This document shows positions 9,067-18,002 of a stretch of 64,000 nucleotides of DNA, piece by piece (the first letter of the stretch is position 1; each line of letters opens with the position of its first letter). The notes under the pieces were generated by a model. That model was not told where the DNA came from. It saw nothing but the letters and a program-made list of their open reading frames with translations, and searched no databases. Origin of the DNA: Hyphomicrobiaceae bacterium (GTDB lineage: Bacteria > Pseudomonadota > Alphaproteobacteria > Rhizobiales > Xanthobacteraceae); NCBI GenBank assembly GCA_021324465.1, contig JAJPJB010000069.1, forward strand, positions 1 to 64,000, in the 5' to 3' direction. Made by a program: the position numbers and the translations under genes.

Positions 9067-9287
9067 GCTTGTTCCTTTGCCGGCTGTTTCGACGTGCCTG
9101 TAGCGGCTCCGATGGCTCCGTCGCCCCGCAGGCTCGGGCGGCGGGCAAAGCCCTGCGATTCGAGATCGGCAAGTGTGCGCCGCTGCGCCCGGTAATCAAG
9201 CGTCACCCAGGCCACCAAAACGCCGACCACAATCACGGCGGCGGCATAAGCCGCTGCGATGAAGTCGATGTGCGCCGTCGCTTCCAT
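9063..9287 (-). CDS. ccmD: Haem exporter protein CcmD
   Basis: A small 74-residue protein with one membrane segment (FIAAAYAAAVIVVGVLVAWVTLDYRAQRRTLADLE, about residues 9-43). It has the CcmD pattern: helix, then a Tyr-Arg motif, then a basic cytoplasmic tail. CcmD helps release the CcmE-haem intermediate from CcmC. It lies between ccmC and ccmG and overlaps ccmG by four bases. The Arg-rich, Gly/Ala C-terminal tail is longer than in Escherichia coli. Confidence 0.93.
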   Translation of the reverse strand: MEATAHIDFIAAAYAAAVIVVGVLVAWVTLDYRAQRRTLADLESQGFARRPSLRGDGAIGAATGTSKQPAKEQA

Positions 9288-9315
9288 TATTCGCTCGCGT
9301 CCAATCGGCTCCTTG

Positions 9316-10044
9316 TCAGCTTACGGCGCTCGCCTGCAGCAGATGCAGGGTGCGCACGCGCCGGCGCAGAATCTCGTTGCGCATGGCCGCCACGAGCAGC
9401 GTGACGAACAACAAGGTGAAGGCGCCGGCCATGGTCAGCAGCGGAGTAAGAATCGATGGATCGATGGTCGAGCCGCCGATGCGAAACACCGAGGAACCCT
9501 GATGCAAGGTATTCCACCAGTCGACAGAGAACTTGACAATGGGCAGATCGATGGCGCCCACGAGGGTCAAAATAGCGGCGGCGCGGGCCGCGCGTGAAGG
9601 GTCGTCGACCGTGTGCCACAGCGCGATGACCGCGAGATAAAGCAGAAACAGAATCAGCTCCGACGTGAGACGGGCGTCCCACACCCAATAGGTGCCCCAT
9701 TCCGGGCGTCCCCATAGCGAGCCGGTGATCAGGCACAACAGTGTGAAGGCGGCTCCGATCGGCGCCGCCGCTTTGGCGGTCACATCGGCGAGCGGGTGCC
9801 GCCATACCAGGGTACCGAGCGCAGCGACCGTCATCACGCCCCAGGCCAGCATGCCGAGCCAGGCCGATGGCACGTGCAGGAACATGATCTTAACCGTGGC
9901 ACCCTGCTGGTAATCCTCCGGCGCGAGCATGGCTTGCTCGATGCCGAAGGCGAAAGCCAGCACCGTCAAACCGCTGAGCCAGGGAATGGTGCTGTCAGCG
10001 AGCTTGAGAAAGCGCGAAGGATTGGCAAGGTCGATCAGCGGCAT
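9316..10044 (-). CDS. ccmC: Haem-handling membrane protein CcmC
   Basis: A 242-residue integral membrane protein with six predicted helices and the tryptophan-rich periplasmic signature WGRPEWGTYWVWDARLTSE (about residues 110-128), the WWD domain that presents haem to CcmE. Conserved histidines sit in the flanking periplasmic loops (FLHVPSAWLGML and NTLHQGSSV). It forms the membrane part of CcmABCD. A 74-base gap separates it from ccmB, so the operon continues across it. Confidence 0.96.
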   Translation of the reverse strand: MPLIDLANPSRFLKLADSTIPWLSGLTVLAFAFGIEQAMLAPEDYQQGATVKIMFLHVPSAWLGMLAWGVMTVAALGTLVWRHPLADVTAKAAAPIGAAFTLLCLITGSLWGRPEWGTYWVWDARLTSELILFLLYLAVIALWHTVDDPSRAARAAAILTLVGAIDLPIVKFSVDWWNTLHQGSSVFRIGGSTIDPSILTPLLTMAGAFTLLFVTLLVAAMRNEILRRRVRTLHLLQASAVS

Positions 10045-10118
10045 CGGCAGTCCTAACCGGCAATTTGCGGCAGTGTTCGGTCACTTTACGTGAGCAGGCC
10101 GACCATTTCATTGACGGA

Positions 10119-10787
10119 TTACTCTATTTCCTGGCGTAAAGCCGCCGCAGCGGCAAATGGTCCGACCACAACGCTCATAAGCGTGAGCGCACACAGAATC
10201 GTGAACGGCGTGCCGAACGGGACCGGCCCGGTTATGGCGGCATTGGCCGCGGCCACGCCGAAGATCAGGACGGGTACGGTCAGCGGCAACACAATGATCG
10301 CGAGCAGTAGACCGCCGCGCCGCAGCGTCACGGATATGGCGGCGCCGATCAGGCCTATAAAGGTCAAAGCCGGGGTGCCGACGAGGAGCGTGAGCACCAG
10401 GGCGCCTTCCGCCGGCGCATCGATGTTGAGGAATAGACCGATCAAAGGCGCCACAATCACCAGCGGCAATCCGGTGGTGAGCCAATGTGCCAGCCCCTTC
10501 ATCGCAACCACGAGTTCGAGCGGCGCATGCCCCGTGAGGATGAGGTCGAGCGAACCGTCCTCATGATCGCTTGCAAACAGCCGATCGAGTGCCAGCAGGC
10601 TCGCCAACAGTGCCGCCAGCCACAGGATCGCCGGGCCGATGCGCTTGAGCAGCGCAAGATCGGGCCCGACCGCAAAAGGCGTGAGCGCCACGACGACAAG
10701 GAAGAACAACACGCCCATCAGCGCGCCGCCGCCGACCCGCACCGCGATCCGCATGTCGCGCACGAGAATGGCCGCAAGCGGCCTCAT
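10119..10787 (-). CDS. ccmB: Haem ABC exporter permease CcmB
   Basis: A 222-residue six-helix membrane protein starting [20 protein letters not shown]. It carries the CcmB signature [28 protein letters not shown] (about residues 67-94). It pairs with the CcmA ATPase. Its start overlaps the ccmA stop by four bases (10784-10787), giving coupled translation. In the CcmABCD complex it supports ATP-driven release of holo-CcmE, not haem transport itself. Confidence 0.96.
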   Translation of the reverse strand: MRPLAAILVRDMRIAVRVGGGALMGVLFFLVVVALTPFAVGPDLALLKRIGPAILWLAALLASLLALDRLFASDHEDGSLDLILTGHAPLELVVAMKGLAHWLTTGLPLVIVAPLIGLFLNIDAPAEGALVLTLLVGTPALTFIGLIGAAISVTLRRGGLLLAIIVLPLTVPVLIFGVAAANAAITGPVPFGTPFTILCALTLMSVVVGPFAAAAALRQEIE

Positions 10788-11428
10788 AATCGACCCTCGC
10801 CGATGAGAGCCTTGGCGTCAGCGGGCCGAACCTCATCGAGTCGCAGTTCGAGCGCCTTGGCGAGCCCGATGGGGCCATGCGCTGCGGCGACGATCAGACC
10901 GCCATCGGCCAAATGCGCTCGCATCAATTCGGCAAGCCGGGCCTGCGCGGCAGCATCGAGCGCGCTGGTCGGCTCGTCGAGCAGCCAGATCGGTCGTTTC
11001 ACCGCAAGCAGGCGCGCGATCGACAGCCGCCGCCGCTGGCCGGCCGAGAGATAGGCGGCCGGCAGTGTCGCCAGCGAGTCGAGACCGAGTGCAACCAGCG
11101 CATCGCGGCTATCGGCAGCGGGAGAGCCGAAGAACCCGGCCCAGAAGCATAGATTTTCGGCAACCGAGAGCGAGGGCTTGATGGCGTCCTGATGTCCCAG
11201 ATAGTGGGCTTGCTCGCCGATGCTCAGTTCCGGGTCGCCGCCCTCAAGCGTAATCCGGCCATGCGCGCTGCGCAGAAGCCCAGTGATGATGCGCAGCAGC
11301 GACGACTTCCCGGCGCCATTACGGCCGGTGACGACCAGGGCTTCCCCGGAACCGACGTTAAAGCTGACGCCCGAGAAAACCTCGCGGCCGCCGCGGCGGC
11401 AATCCAGATCGACAGCGGTGAGCCGCAT
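10784..11428 (-). CDS. ccmA: Haem ABC exporter ATP-binding protein CcmA
   Basis: A 214-residue ABC ATPase: Walker [14 protein letters not shown] (about residues 34-46), signature [15 protein letters not shown], Walker [14 protein letters not shown], and a switch histidine in AAAHGPIG. It is short, as CcmA usually is. ATG 11428 ([10 protein letters not shown]) fits the family start; the frame is open upstream to 11515 but that part is Arg/Gly-rich and not conserved. It is the first gene of the ccm run. Confidence 0.95.
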   Translation of the reverse strand: MRLTAVDLDCRRGGREVFSGVSFNVGSGEALVVTGRNGAGKSSLLRIITGLLRSAHGRITLEGGDPELSIGEQAHYLGHQDAIKPSLSVAENLCFWAGFFGSPAADSRDALVALGLDSLATLPAAYLSAGQRRRLSIARLLAVKRPIWLLDEPTSALDAAAQARLAELMRAHLADGGLIVAAAHGPIGLAKALELRLDEVRPADAKALIGEGRL

Positions 11429-11742
11429 CAAGCCTACCTTCAACCCGAGACCGGCGCCGAAGGCGCGACCCCTCGTCGGCCGCAGAGCCGAGTCGGTCCG
11501 GTCAATTCGGCGCAATGCGGCATGTTACCGGACCATTTCTTGCCGAACTGGCACAACATCAGAAAAGACCCTATAAGCCCCCGGTGTCGGAATGCGGCGC
11601 GCCGGTGATGCTTGCCCGTCCGATTTCCCTCTTCTTTCCCCTCCCGTCTTGCGGGGGAGCGAAGGAGGGGGATTGCCCCCGGTTCCGGCAATCATTGCTC
11701 CGTTTTGCACCGGCGCTCCGCCGGCAGCATAGGAAAAAAGTC

Positions 11743-14448
11743 ATGGTCTCGCTCGACAGCTTCAAATGTCTCCGGCCGCTCAAGGTCGGCTCCAGAACCT
11801 ACGCCTATTACAGTCTGCCTGTTGCCGAAAAGAACGGGTTGAAAGGAATTTCGCGGCTGCCGTTTTCGCTCAAGGTCCTGCTGGAAAATCTGTTGCGCAA
11901 TGAGGATGGCCGCACGGTCACCAAGGAGGACATTCAGGCTGTCGCGCAGTGGCTCAAGACTAAGACCTCGGATCGCGAGATCGCGTTCCGCCCCGCGCGC
12001 GTGCTGATGCAGGATTTCACCGGCGTGCCGGCGGTCGTCGATCTCGCCGCCATGCGCGACGCCATGGAGCATCTCTCCGGCGATCCGAAGAAGATCAATC
12101 CGCTGGTTCCGGTCGACCTCGTCATCGACCATTCGGTGGCGGTGAACTTTTTCGGCCATCGCGATTCGTTTAAGAAGAATGTCGAAGAGGAATACAAACA
12201 GAACCAGGAGCGCTATCGCTTCCTGAAATGGGCGCAAGGCTCGTTCCAGAATTTTCGCGTGGTGCCGCCCGGAACGGGCATCTGCCATCAGGTCAATCTC
12301 GAATATCTGTCGCAAACGGTCTGGACGTCGAAGCTGAAGATCACCTTCCCGGACAAGACCACCGCCGGCGAGCTTGCTTATCCCGACACGCTGGTCGGTA
12401 CCGACTCGCATACGACGATGGTCAACGGCCTCTCGGTGGTCGGCTGGGGCGTCGGCGGCATCGAAGCAGAGGCCGCCATGCTCGGCCAGCCCTATTCCAT
12501 GCTGTTGCCGGAAGTGATCGGCGTGCGCTTGAACGGCAAGCTCAAGGAAGGGGTCACCGCGACCGACCTCGTCCTCACCGTCACGCAGATGCTGCGCAAG
12601 CGGGGCGTCGTTGGGAAGTTTGTCGAATATTTCGGCCCTGGCCTGGCCGACCTCACCATTGCGGATCGCGCCACGCTCGGCAACATGGCGCCGGAATATG
12701 GTGCGACCTGCGGCTTCTTCCCGATCGACGATGACACGGTGCGCTATCTGCGCGAGACCGGCCGCAGCGCCGAGCGCATTGCCCTCGTGCTCGCTTATGC
12801 CAAGGCGCAGGGCATGTACCGCACCAAGAACACGCCGGATCCGGTCTTCACCGATGTGCTCAAGCTCGAGCTCGGCTCCGTCGAGCCGTCCCTCGCCGGA
12901 CCGAAGCGCCCGCAGGATCGCGTGGCGCTCAAGGACGTCAAGAACGGCTTCGCGCAGGCCATGGACAAGGAATTCAACAAGGCGGGCGAAATGGACAAGC
13001 GCGTGCCGGTCGAAGGCCGCAAGCATACGCTTGGGCACGGCGACGTTGTCATCGCCGCGATCACCTCCTGCACCAACACGTCGAATCCGAGCGTGATGCT
13101 GGCGGCAGGTCTGGTCGCGCGCAAAGCGGTGCAGAAGGGCCTTACGGTGAAGCCATGGGTAAAGACCTCGCTCGCTCCCGGTTCGCAAGTGGTCGCCGAA
13201 TATCTCGACAAATCCGGCCTGCAGAAGGATCTCGATGCGCTCGGCTTCAATCTGGTCGGCTTCGGCTGCACCACCTGCATCGGCAATTCCGGCCCGCTAC
13301 CGGAGGAGATTTCCGAGGCGATCAACAAAAATGATCTGGTTGCGGCGGCGGTGCTGTCCGGCAATCGCAATTTCGAAGGCCGCGTCAACGCCGATGTGCG
13401 CGCCAATTATCTGGCCTCGCCGCCGCTCGTCGTTGCCTACGCGATCGCGGGCTCGATGCAGGTCGACGTCGCCAAGCAGCCGCTTGGCATCGATCAGAAA
13501 GGCCGCAAGGTCTATCTACGCGATCTGTGGCCGTCGAGCCGCGAGATAGCGGATGCGATGCGCAAGAACATCAATAAGCAGATGTTCACCAAGAAATACG
13601 GCAATGTGTTCAAGGGTGACGCCAATTGGCGCAAGATCGCGGTGAAGGGTGGACTCACCTACAAGTGGGATGACCGCTCCACCTACGTGCAGAACCCGCC
13701 CTATTTCGAAGGCATGCAGAAACGCAGTCAACCGATCGAAGACATCGTCGATGCGCGCATTCTCGGCCTGTTCCTAGACTCGATCACAACCGACCACATT
13801 TCGCCGGCGGGATCGATCAAGGAAGAAAGCCCGGCCGGCGAATATCTGCGCGATCATCAGGTGCGGCCGAAGGATTTCAATCAATACGGCACGCGGCGCG
13901 GCAATCATCAGGTGATGATGCGCGGCACTTTCGCCAATATCCGCATCAAGAACCAGATGGTACCTGGTGTCGAAGGCGGCTACACGATTCACTATCCGTC
14001 CAAGCAGCGCATGCCGATCTACGACGCGGCGATGCGCTACAAGAGCGAGGGCGTGCCGCTGGTCGTTTTTGCCGGCAAGGAATACGGCACCGGCTCCTCG
14101 CGCGACTGGGCGGCCAAGGGTACGATTCTGCTCGGCGTGCGCGCCGTCATCGCGCAGAGCTTTGAGCGCATTCATCGCTCGAACCTGGTCGGCATGGGCG
14201 TCATTCCTCTGGTGTTCGAGGAAGGCACATCTTGGCAGACGCTCGGCTTGAAGGGCGACGAGCAAGTCACGATCCGCGGCTTGCACGGCGATCTCAAGCC
14301 GCATCAGCGCCTTCAGGCCGAGATCGTCGCGTCGGACGGCGGCCTCAAGCGCGTGCCGCTGATCTGCCGCATCGATACGCTCGAGGAACTGGACTATTAC
14401 CGGAACGGCGGCATCCTGCAGTATGTCTTGCGCCGCCTTGCGGCTTAG
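11743..14448 (+). CDS. acnA: Aconitate hydratase A
   Basis: A 901-residue aconitase that interconverts citrate and isocitrate. Cluster ligands are seen in [11 protein letters not shown] and [14 protein letters not shown]. Other active-site segments are [18 protein letters not shown], and [15 protein letters not shown] in the C-terminal swivel domain. Length matches the AcnA/IRP1 type. ATG 11743 has AGGAAAAAAG upstream. The frame is open back to 11515 through a low-complexity repeat-like leader (about 11635-11690) that is not expected to be coding. AcnA-type enzymes in this group are usually monocistronic, as here. Confidence 0.97.
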   Translation: MVSLDSFKCLRPLKVGSRTYAYYSLPVAEKNGLKGISRLPFSLKVLLENLLRNEDGRTVTKEDIQAVAQWLKTKTSDREIAFRPARVLMQDFTGVPAVVDLAAMRDAMEHLSGDPKKINPLVPVDLVIDHSVAVNFFGHRDSFKKNVEEEYKQNQERYRFLKWAQGSFQNFRVVPPGTGICHQVNLEYLSQTVWTSKLKITFPDKTTAGELAYPDTLVGTDSHTTMVNGLSVVGWGVGGIEAEAAMLGQPYSMLLPEVIGVRLNGKLKEGVTATDLVLTVTQMLRKRGVVGKFVEYFGPGLADLTIADRATLGNMAPEYGATCGFFPIDDDTVRYLRETGRSAERIALVLAYAKAQGMYRTKNTPDPVFTDVLKLELGSVEPSLAGPKRPQDRVALKDVKNGFAQAMDKEFNKAGEMDKRVPVEGRKHTLGHGDVVIAAITSCTNTSNPSVMLAAGLVARKAVQKGLTVKPWVKTSLAPGSQVVAEYLDKSGLQKDLDALGFNLVGFGCTTCIGNSGPLPEEISEAINKNDLVAAAVLSGNRNFEGRVNADVRANYLASPPLVVAYAIAGSMQVDVAKQPLGIDQKGRKVYLRDLWPSSREIADAMRKNINKQMFTKKYGNVFKGDANWRKIAVKGGLTYKWDDRSTYVQNPPYFEGMQKRSQPIEDIVDARILGLFLDSITTDHISPAGSIKEESPAGEYLRDHQVRPKDFNQYGTRRGNHQVMMRGTFANIRIKNQMVPGVEGGYTIHYPSKQRMPIYDAAMRYKSEGVPLVVFAGKEYGTGSSRDWAAKGTILLGVRAVIAQSFERIHRSNLVGMGVIPLVFEEGTSWQTLGLKGDEQVTIRGLHGDLKPHQRLQAEIVASDGGLKRVPLICRIDTLEELDYYRNGGILQYVLRRLAA

Positions 14449-14682
14449 TGCGGATCGGTGGCGAACATGTTACCTCCGCGTAAATTTTGCAGCCCGTCCG
14501 CTCATTTTGACCGGTCGGAGCGTGGTTATGCGCTGCGACGGGGCATGCCGCAGTCTCGCCCTCTTCTCGCCTCACCGCGAAGTGAGTGGTAGGTGAATGC
14601 CAGCGCCTCTAAACATGACGCCTTCACGACAGCGTCACCGGGGGAGCAAATCATCGCTCGGGCTGGGGTGGAGATAGTTAGA

Positions 14683-15468
14683 ATGCTGCGTTGCCCTCTC
14701 GCATCGGCGCCCCTGATTGCAACGTTGTTGATTGCAAGCTTCACCGTTGCGCGCGCCGGCGAGCGGCGGGCGCTGCTCGAATTGTTCACCAGCCAAGGCT
14801 GCTCGTCCTGTCCTGCCGCCGACAGGCTCCTCGGCGAATTTGCGACCGATCCGTCGCTGGTCGCGCTCAGCGTGCCAATCGACTATTGGGACTATCTCGG
14901 CTGGAAGGATACACTCGCGAGCCCCGCGCATACAGCGCGCCAGCGCGCCTATGCGCGCGTTCGCGGCGATCGCCAAGTCTATACGCCGCAGATGGTGATC
15001 AACGGCGCAACGCATGCGCTCGGCAGCGATCGTGCGGCGATCGAGCGCGCTATTATGCAAACCGATCAAAAGCCCGACGTGATGTCGCTGCCCGTCTTGA
15101 TGTCGATGGGCAGCAGCGGATTAAACGTCCAACTGCAGTCGACGGAAAGCGGCCGTCCCAATGGCGAAGTTTGGCTCTGCCCGCTTGCCAAAGCCGTCCA
15201 GGTCAGCATAGCGCGCGGCGAGAATCACGGACGCACCATCACCTATCACAACGTCGTGCGGAACTGGCTCAAGCTCGGCGACTGGACTGGAAGTCAGGTG
15301 ACATGGAACATACCGATTTCCGAGATTGAAAGCGAAGGCGTCGATGCGGCTGCCGTCATGGTGCAGGAAGGCACGCGGGAGAAGCCTGGGATCATTCTTG
15401 GTGCCGCCTATATGCCGCTTGATCATCGCGCAACATTCGACAGCGGCCTGACGTCGCAGGCGCGATAG
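14683..15468 (+). CDS. DUF1223 thioredoxin-fold secreted protein
   Basis: A 261-residue protein with an N-terminal signal/anchor (LRCPLASAPLIATLLIASFTVARA, about residues 2-25), then the DUF1223 core. LLELFTSQGCSSCPAADRLL holds a CxxC motif at about residues 37-40, PIDYWDYLGWKDTLASP follows, and QVYTPQMVINGATHALGSDR contains the cis-Pro equivalent. The fold is thioredoxin-like and export to the periplasm is likely; a redox role is inferred from CxxC. ATG 14683 follows a GGAG site and gives a clean signal peptide. It stands alone downstream of acnA. Confidence 0.88.
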   Translation: MLRCPLASAPLIATLLIASFTVARAGERRALLELFTSQGCSSCPAADRLLGEFATDPSLVALSVPIDYWDYLGWKDTLASPAHTARQRAYARVRGDRQVYTPQMVINGATHALGSDRAAIERAIMQTDQKPDVMSLPVLMSMGSSGLNVQLQSTESGRPNGEVWLCPLAKAVQVSIARGENHGRTITYHNVVRNWLKLGDWTGSQVTWNIPISEIESEGVDAAAVMVQEGTREKPGIILGAAYMPLDHRATFDSGLTSQAR

Positions 15469-15573
15469 CTCGCGAATCCCCTACCTACTGCAATGAGCGG
15501 CGTCAAACTGCGGACTGTGCCCGCGTCCTTAAGAAACGGTTCGACGCTTTCCCGCTGCGCCATGCCATAAACA

Positions 15574-15603
15574 ACAAAAAGGCCGGCGACATGCCGGCCT
15601 TCC
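15574..15603 (-). terminator. Intrinsic terminator of a minus-strand transcript
   Basis: A perfect 7-bp stem GGCCGGC/GCCGGCC (15581-15587 with 15593-15599). On the minus strand it is followed directly by TTTTTGTTGTTT, a good uridine tract. On the plus strand the following bases are not T-rich. No protein gene on the minus strand ends here, so the terminator implies a short non-coding transcript to its right. Confidence 0.7.
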
Positions 15604-15775
15604 GCCTTTTGGAGGCACCTTTCGGAGCATTGAACCAAACGGTGGCCCGGTCCGATCGCGCCCCGGGGGGCTGGGGGGCTGAGGAATCCGGAACGCCAAC
15701 CGAACCGGGCCCTGAGGCAACAGGTTACTGGTTCGCATTTTAGCTTGGCGCGTGCTTGGCCGAAATAGGGCCGCA
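15580..15775 (-). ncRNA. Candidate structured small RNA (6S-like shape?)
   Basis: The 590-base gap between the DUF1223 gene and DUF2794 has no convincing protein. On the minus strand, ahead of the terminator at 15574-15603, two nested helices can be drawn: GCGAACCA pairs with TGGTTC plus a flank (around 15737 and 15632), and GGCCCGGTT with AACCGGGCC-type sequence (around 15710 and 15645). Unpaired stretches lie between them and a G/C-rich top follows. Closing stem, bubble and apical stem recall 6S RNA, but I see no diagnostic primary-sequence motif, and SRP RNA and RNase P motifs are absent. The ends are approximate. Confidence 0.35.
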
Positions 15776-16058
15776 TTATGATTCATTTAACGAAAGCGTG
15801 ATTCCGGCAGCTCAAAATGTCGCAGGCACGACAATACTTTCCCGCCGGTGCCGGAATTTGCCCTTGGGTCCGACGACAGCCATTCCTGCGGCATTTTTGG
15901 AGCACAAAAGCGGCATCGGGAGAGGCCTTGCCGCCGCCACCGACTGGCGCGATCATGAAGCTGCAATGACACCGAACCGCGAATAGGAAGGTCCGACGAG
16001 GCGGGTCCGGGACGCTGTGACCGGGGAGACGAGGTGGCGGACCAAATGGAGGCGCCGT

Positions 16059-16424
16059 ATGGATTTCGGCGAGACTGAACCCAGCGTGTGGCGCGGGAGC
16101 GAGGCGCGTCCGCCCGTTCCCGCAAGCAAGGTCACCTTCAGCCGTCGTGAGCTCGACCGTATTCTGGGGCTATATGGCCGCAAAGTCGCCGCCGGCGAAT
16201 GGCGCGATTACGCAATCGATTTTCTGAAAGATCGCGCAGTCTTTTCCGTGTTCCGGCGCGCTTCGGAAATCCCGATCTACCGCATCGAGAAGAATCCCAA
16301 GCTGGCCCGCCGCCAGGGCGCCTATAGCGTGATTTCGGCGACTGGCCACATCCTGCGCCGCAGTCATGAGCTCGACCGCGTCCTGGGCGCGCTCGATCGT
16401 TCGCTGCGCGTGGTGGCGAGCTAG
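16059..16424 (+). CDS. DUF2794 family protein
   Basis: A 121-residue soluble protein with the DUF2794 pattern: KVTFSRRELDRILGLYGRKVAAGEWRDYAIDFLKDRAVFSVFRRASEIPIYRIEKNPKLARRQGAYSVI covers about residues 26-94. The family is confined mainly to alphaproteobacteria and has no assigned function. Many Arg/Lys and aromatic residues alternate in a compact alpha/beta arrangement. ATG 16059 has GGAGG upstream. It is monocistronic and converges on a GNAT gene. Confidence 0.88.
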   Translation: MDFGETEPSVWRGSEARPPVPASKVTFSRRELDRILGLYGRKVAAGEWRDYAIDFLKDRAVFSVFRRASEIPIYRIEKNPKLARRQGAYSVISATGHILRRSHELDRVLGALDRSLRVVAS

Positions 16425-16429
16425 CCGGT

Positions 16430-16972
16430 TCAGGGCGGCATTGCGTCGCCTTTGCCGAGTGCGATCTGCATCAGTGGCGTGTCGAGCCATCTGCCGTGCT
16501 TGAAGCCGACGGCGCGCAGGGTGCCAACCGATTCAAAGCCTGCCGCCGCATGCAGCGCGATCGAGGGTATCTGCGCGGAGTCGCCGATCACGGCGATCAT
16601 CTGGCGAAAGCCGCGATGCGCGGCTTCGGCGATCAGATGTCTGAGCAAGAGCAAGCCGATGCCGCGGCGTTGGAATTGCGGTGCGACATAAATCGAATTT
16701 TCCACGGTCCATTTGTAGGCTGGCCGCGCCCGATATGGCCCGGCATAAGCATAGCCGGCGACGACGCCCGCGGCGTCGGCGACAAGATAGGGATAACCGC
16801 TGGCCAAGAGGGTCTGCTGTCGCCGCGCCATTTCCGTTTCATCCGGCGGCTCCAGTTCGAACGAGGCGGTGCCATGGATAACGGCATCGGCATAGATGGC
16901 CGTGATGGCCGCGACATCGCCGGCAGTAGATGCCCTGACGACGATGCCGGCAATCGGTTCTGCATCAACCAT
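16430..16972 (-). CDS. GNAT N-acetyltransferase (phosphinothricin acetyltransferase-like)
   Basis: A 180-residue GNAT protein. VRASTAGDVAAITAIYADAV is the N-terminal motif. Next come AGYAYAGPYRARPAYKWTVENSIYVAPQFQRRGIGLLLL, with the acetyl-CoA site Q/RxxGxG as QRRGIG (about residues 114-119), and GFRQMIAVIGDSAQIPSIALHAAAGFESVGTLRAVGFKHGRWLDT. The YAGPYRARPAY pattern matches the pat/bar-like subfamily that N-acetylates phosphinothricin or methionine sulfoximine; the true substrate is inferred only. Its start overlaps the LysR stop by eight bases, so both are one transcription unit. Confidence 0.88.
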   Translation of the reverse strand: MVDAEPIAGIVVRASTAGDVAAITAIYADAVIHGTASFELEPPDETEMARRQQTLLASGYPYLVADAAGVVAGYAYAGPYRARPAYKWTVENSIYVAPQFQRRGIGLLLLRHLIAEAAHRGFRQMIAVIGDSAQIPSIALHAAAGFESVGTLRAVGFKHGRWLDTPLMQIALGKGDAMPP

Positions 16973-17903
16973 TCCGTTCAGTCCTCAATTTGCGCCGCAC
17001 CGGCTGGGCCGATCGCGTTGCAGCGAAGCTGCGCATCGCGCCGACGAGCTCGCGCAGGCCACGGTGCAGCGTCTTATCGCGTCGCATGACGATCGCAAGT
17101 TTCCGCGACAGCCTTGGACTGAGAAATCGAACGACGAGACGACGGCGCGATGCGGCAGCCGTTACTGCCATTTTCGGTACCACGCCACAGCCGAGCCCGG
17201 CGCCGACGATCTCCTTGATCGCTTCAACGCTGTCGAGCTCCATCACCGGCTTGAGCGAGACGCCGGCCCCTGTCGCCCATTGATCGATGAGATGCCGGGT
17301 ATTGGCGCCGGATCCCGCAAGAACGAGCGGGCGCTTGAGGAGATCGGTGGCCGTTATGCGTTCGGGCAGCCCGGTGGCGTCTGGCGCAGCGATCGCAACG
17401 AATTCGTCCTCCAGCAATGGCTGAACTTCGAAAAAGCGTCCACTCACCGGCAGCGTGACAAGTCCGATGTCGAGCGCATTGTCCTCGATCATCTTGAGAA
17501 CGTCTGATGTGTTGCCGGTGCTGACGACGACATCCAGCGCGGGAAAACGGCTACGCAGCGTGCGCAGAATGGGAGGCAGAAAATAAATACAGGCGGTCGC
17601 GCCGATGCCAATCCGAATGCGGCCGATCGTGCCATTGGCATGCCGCGCCATGGCATCGAGCGCCGCCTCGACGCCGGCATGGATGCGCCGTGCATGAACG
17701 AGCAATTCCTCGCCCGCAGCGGTCGGCGCCGCGCGGCGGCCGATTCTTTCGATCAGCCGCACGCCGACATTCTTCTCGAGCTCACGGATCTGAAGGCTGA
17801 TTGCGGGCTGCGACACATCGAGGCGCTCAGCGGCCGCCGAGAAACTGCCGAGCTCGATGACATAGACAAAGGCACGCAGCCGATCGAGGTTCAGCCCGGG
17901 CAT
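16965..17903 (-). CDS. LysR-family transcriptional regulator
   Basis: A 312-residue LysR regulator. The helix-turn-helix lies at residues 3-62 (LDRLRAFVYVIELGSFSAAAERLDVSQPAISLQIRELEKNVGVRLIER), and the substrate-binding domain (about 90-295) contains GIGATACIYFLPPILRTLRSRFP. It is divergent from an MFS transporter across a 99-bp AT-rich region, and its stop overlaps the start of a GNAT acetyltransferase. The natural reading is that it controls the transporter and perhaps the acetyltransferase in response to an unknown small molecule. Confidence 0.93.
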   Translation of the reverse strand: MPGLNLDRLRAFVYVIELGSFSAAAERLDVSQPAISLQIRELEKNVGVRLIERIGRRAAPTAAGEELLVHARRIHAGVEAALDAMARHANGTIGRIRIGIGATACIYFLPPILRTLRSRFPALDVVVSTGNTSDVLKMIEDNALDIGLVTLPVSGRFFEVQPLLEDEFVAIAAPDATGLPERITATDLLKRPLVLAGSGANTRHLIDQWATGAGVSLKPVMELDSVEAIKEIVGAGLGCGVVPKMAVTAAASRRRLVVRFLSPRLSRKLAIVMRRDKTLHRGLRELVGAMRSFAATRSAQPVRRKLRTERNG

Positions 17904-18002
17904 TAAAAGAATTACTTATCACAATTATAATCTGTACAAGCAAAACTTATACTACTCCAGCCCATTAATTTCTGCAAAACTCCTGCAGGGAAGGCAGGCC
18001 GG
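17904..18002. promoter_or_regulatory. LysR/MFS divergent control region with TTAT-N7-ATAA operator candidate
   Basis: This 99-bp intergenic stretch is strikingly AT-rich for the window. It contains an inverted repeat TTAT-N7-ATAA at 17916-17930, close to the T-N11-A pattern bound by LysR-type proteins. It lies just upstream of the LysR ATG and about 70 bases before the MFS start. No clear -35/-10 pair is claimed. Confidence 0.45.

Noticed and set aside
11692-13188. Long open frame (498 codons) on the minus strand opposite acnA
   Set aside because: It is Arg/His/Asp-rich shadow coding produced by the GC-rich third positions of acnA, with no ribosome binding site or domain.
15580-15775. SRP 4.5S RNA or RNase P RNA in the 15.6 kb gap
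   Set aside because: The conserved SRP domain IV and RNase P P4 motifs are not found on either strand.
15423-15786. Two overlapping minus-strand open frames in the 15.5 kb gap
   Set aside because: They cross the terminator hairpin and the candidate RNA, lack ribosome binding sites and resemble no protein family.
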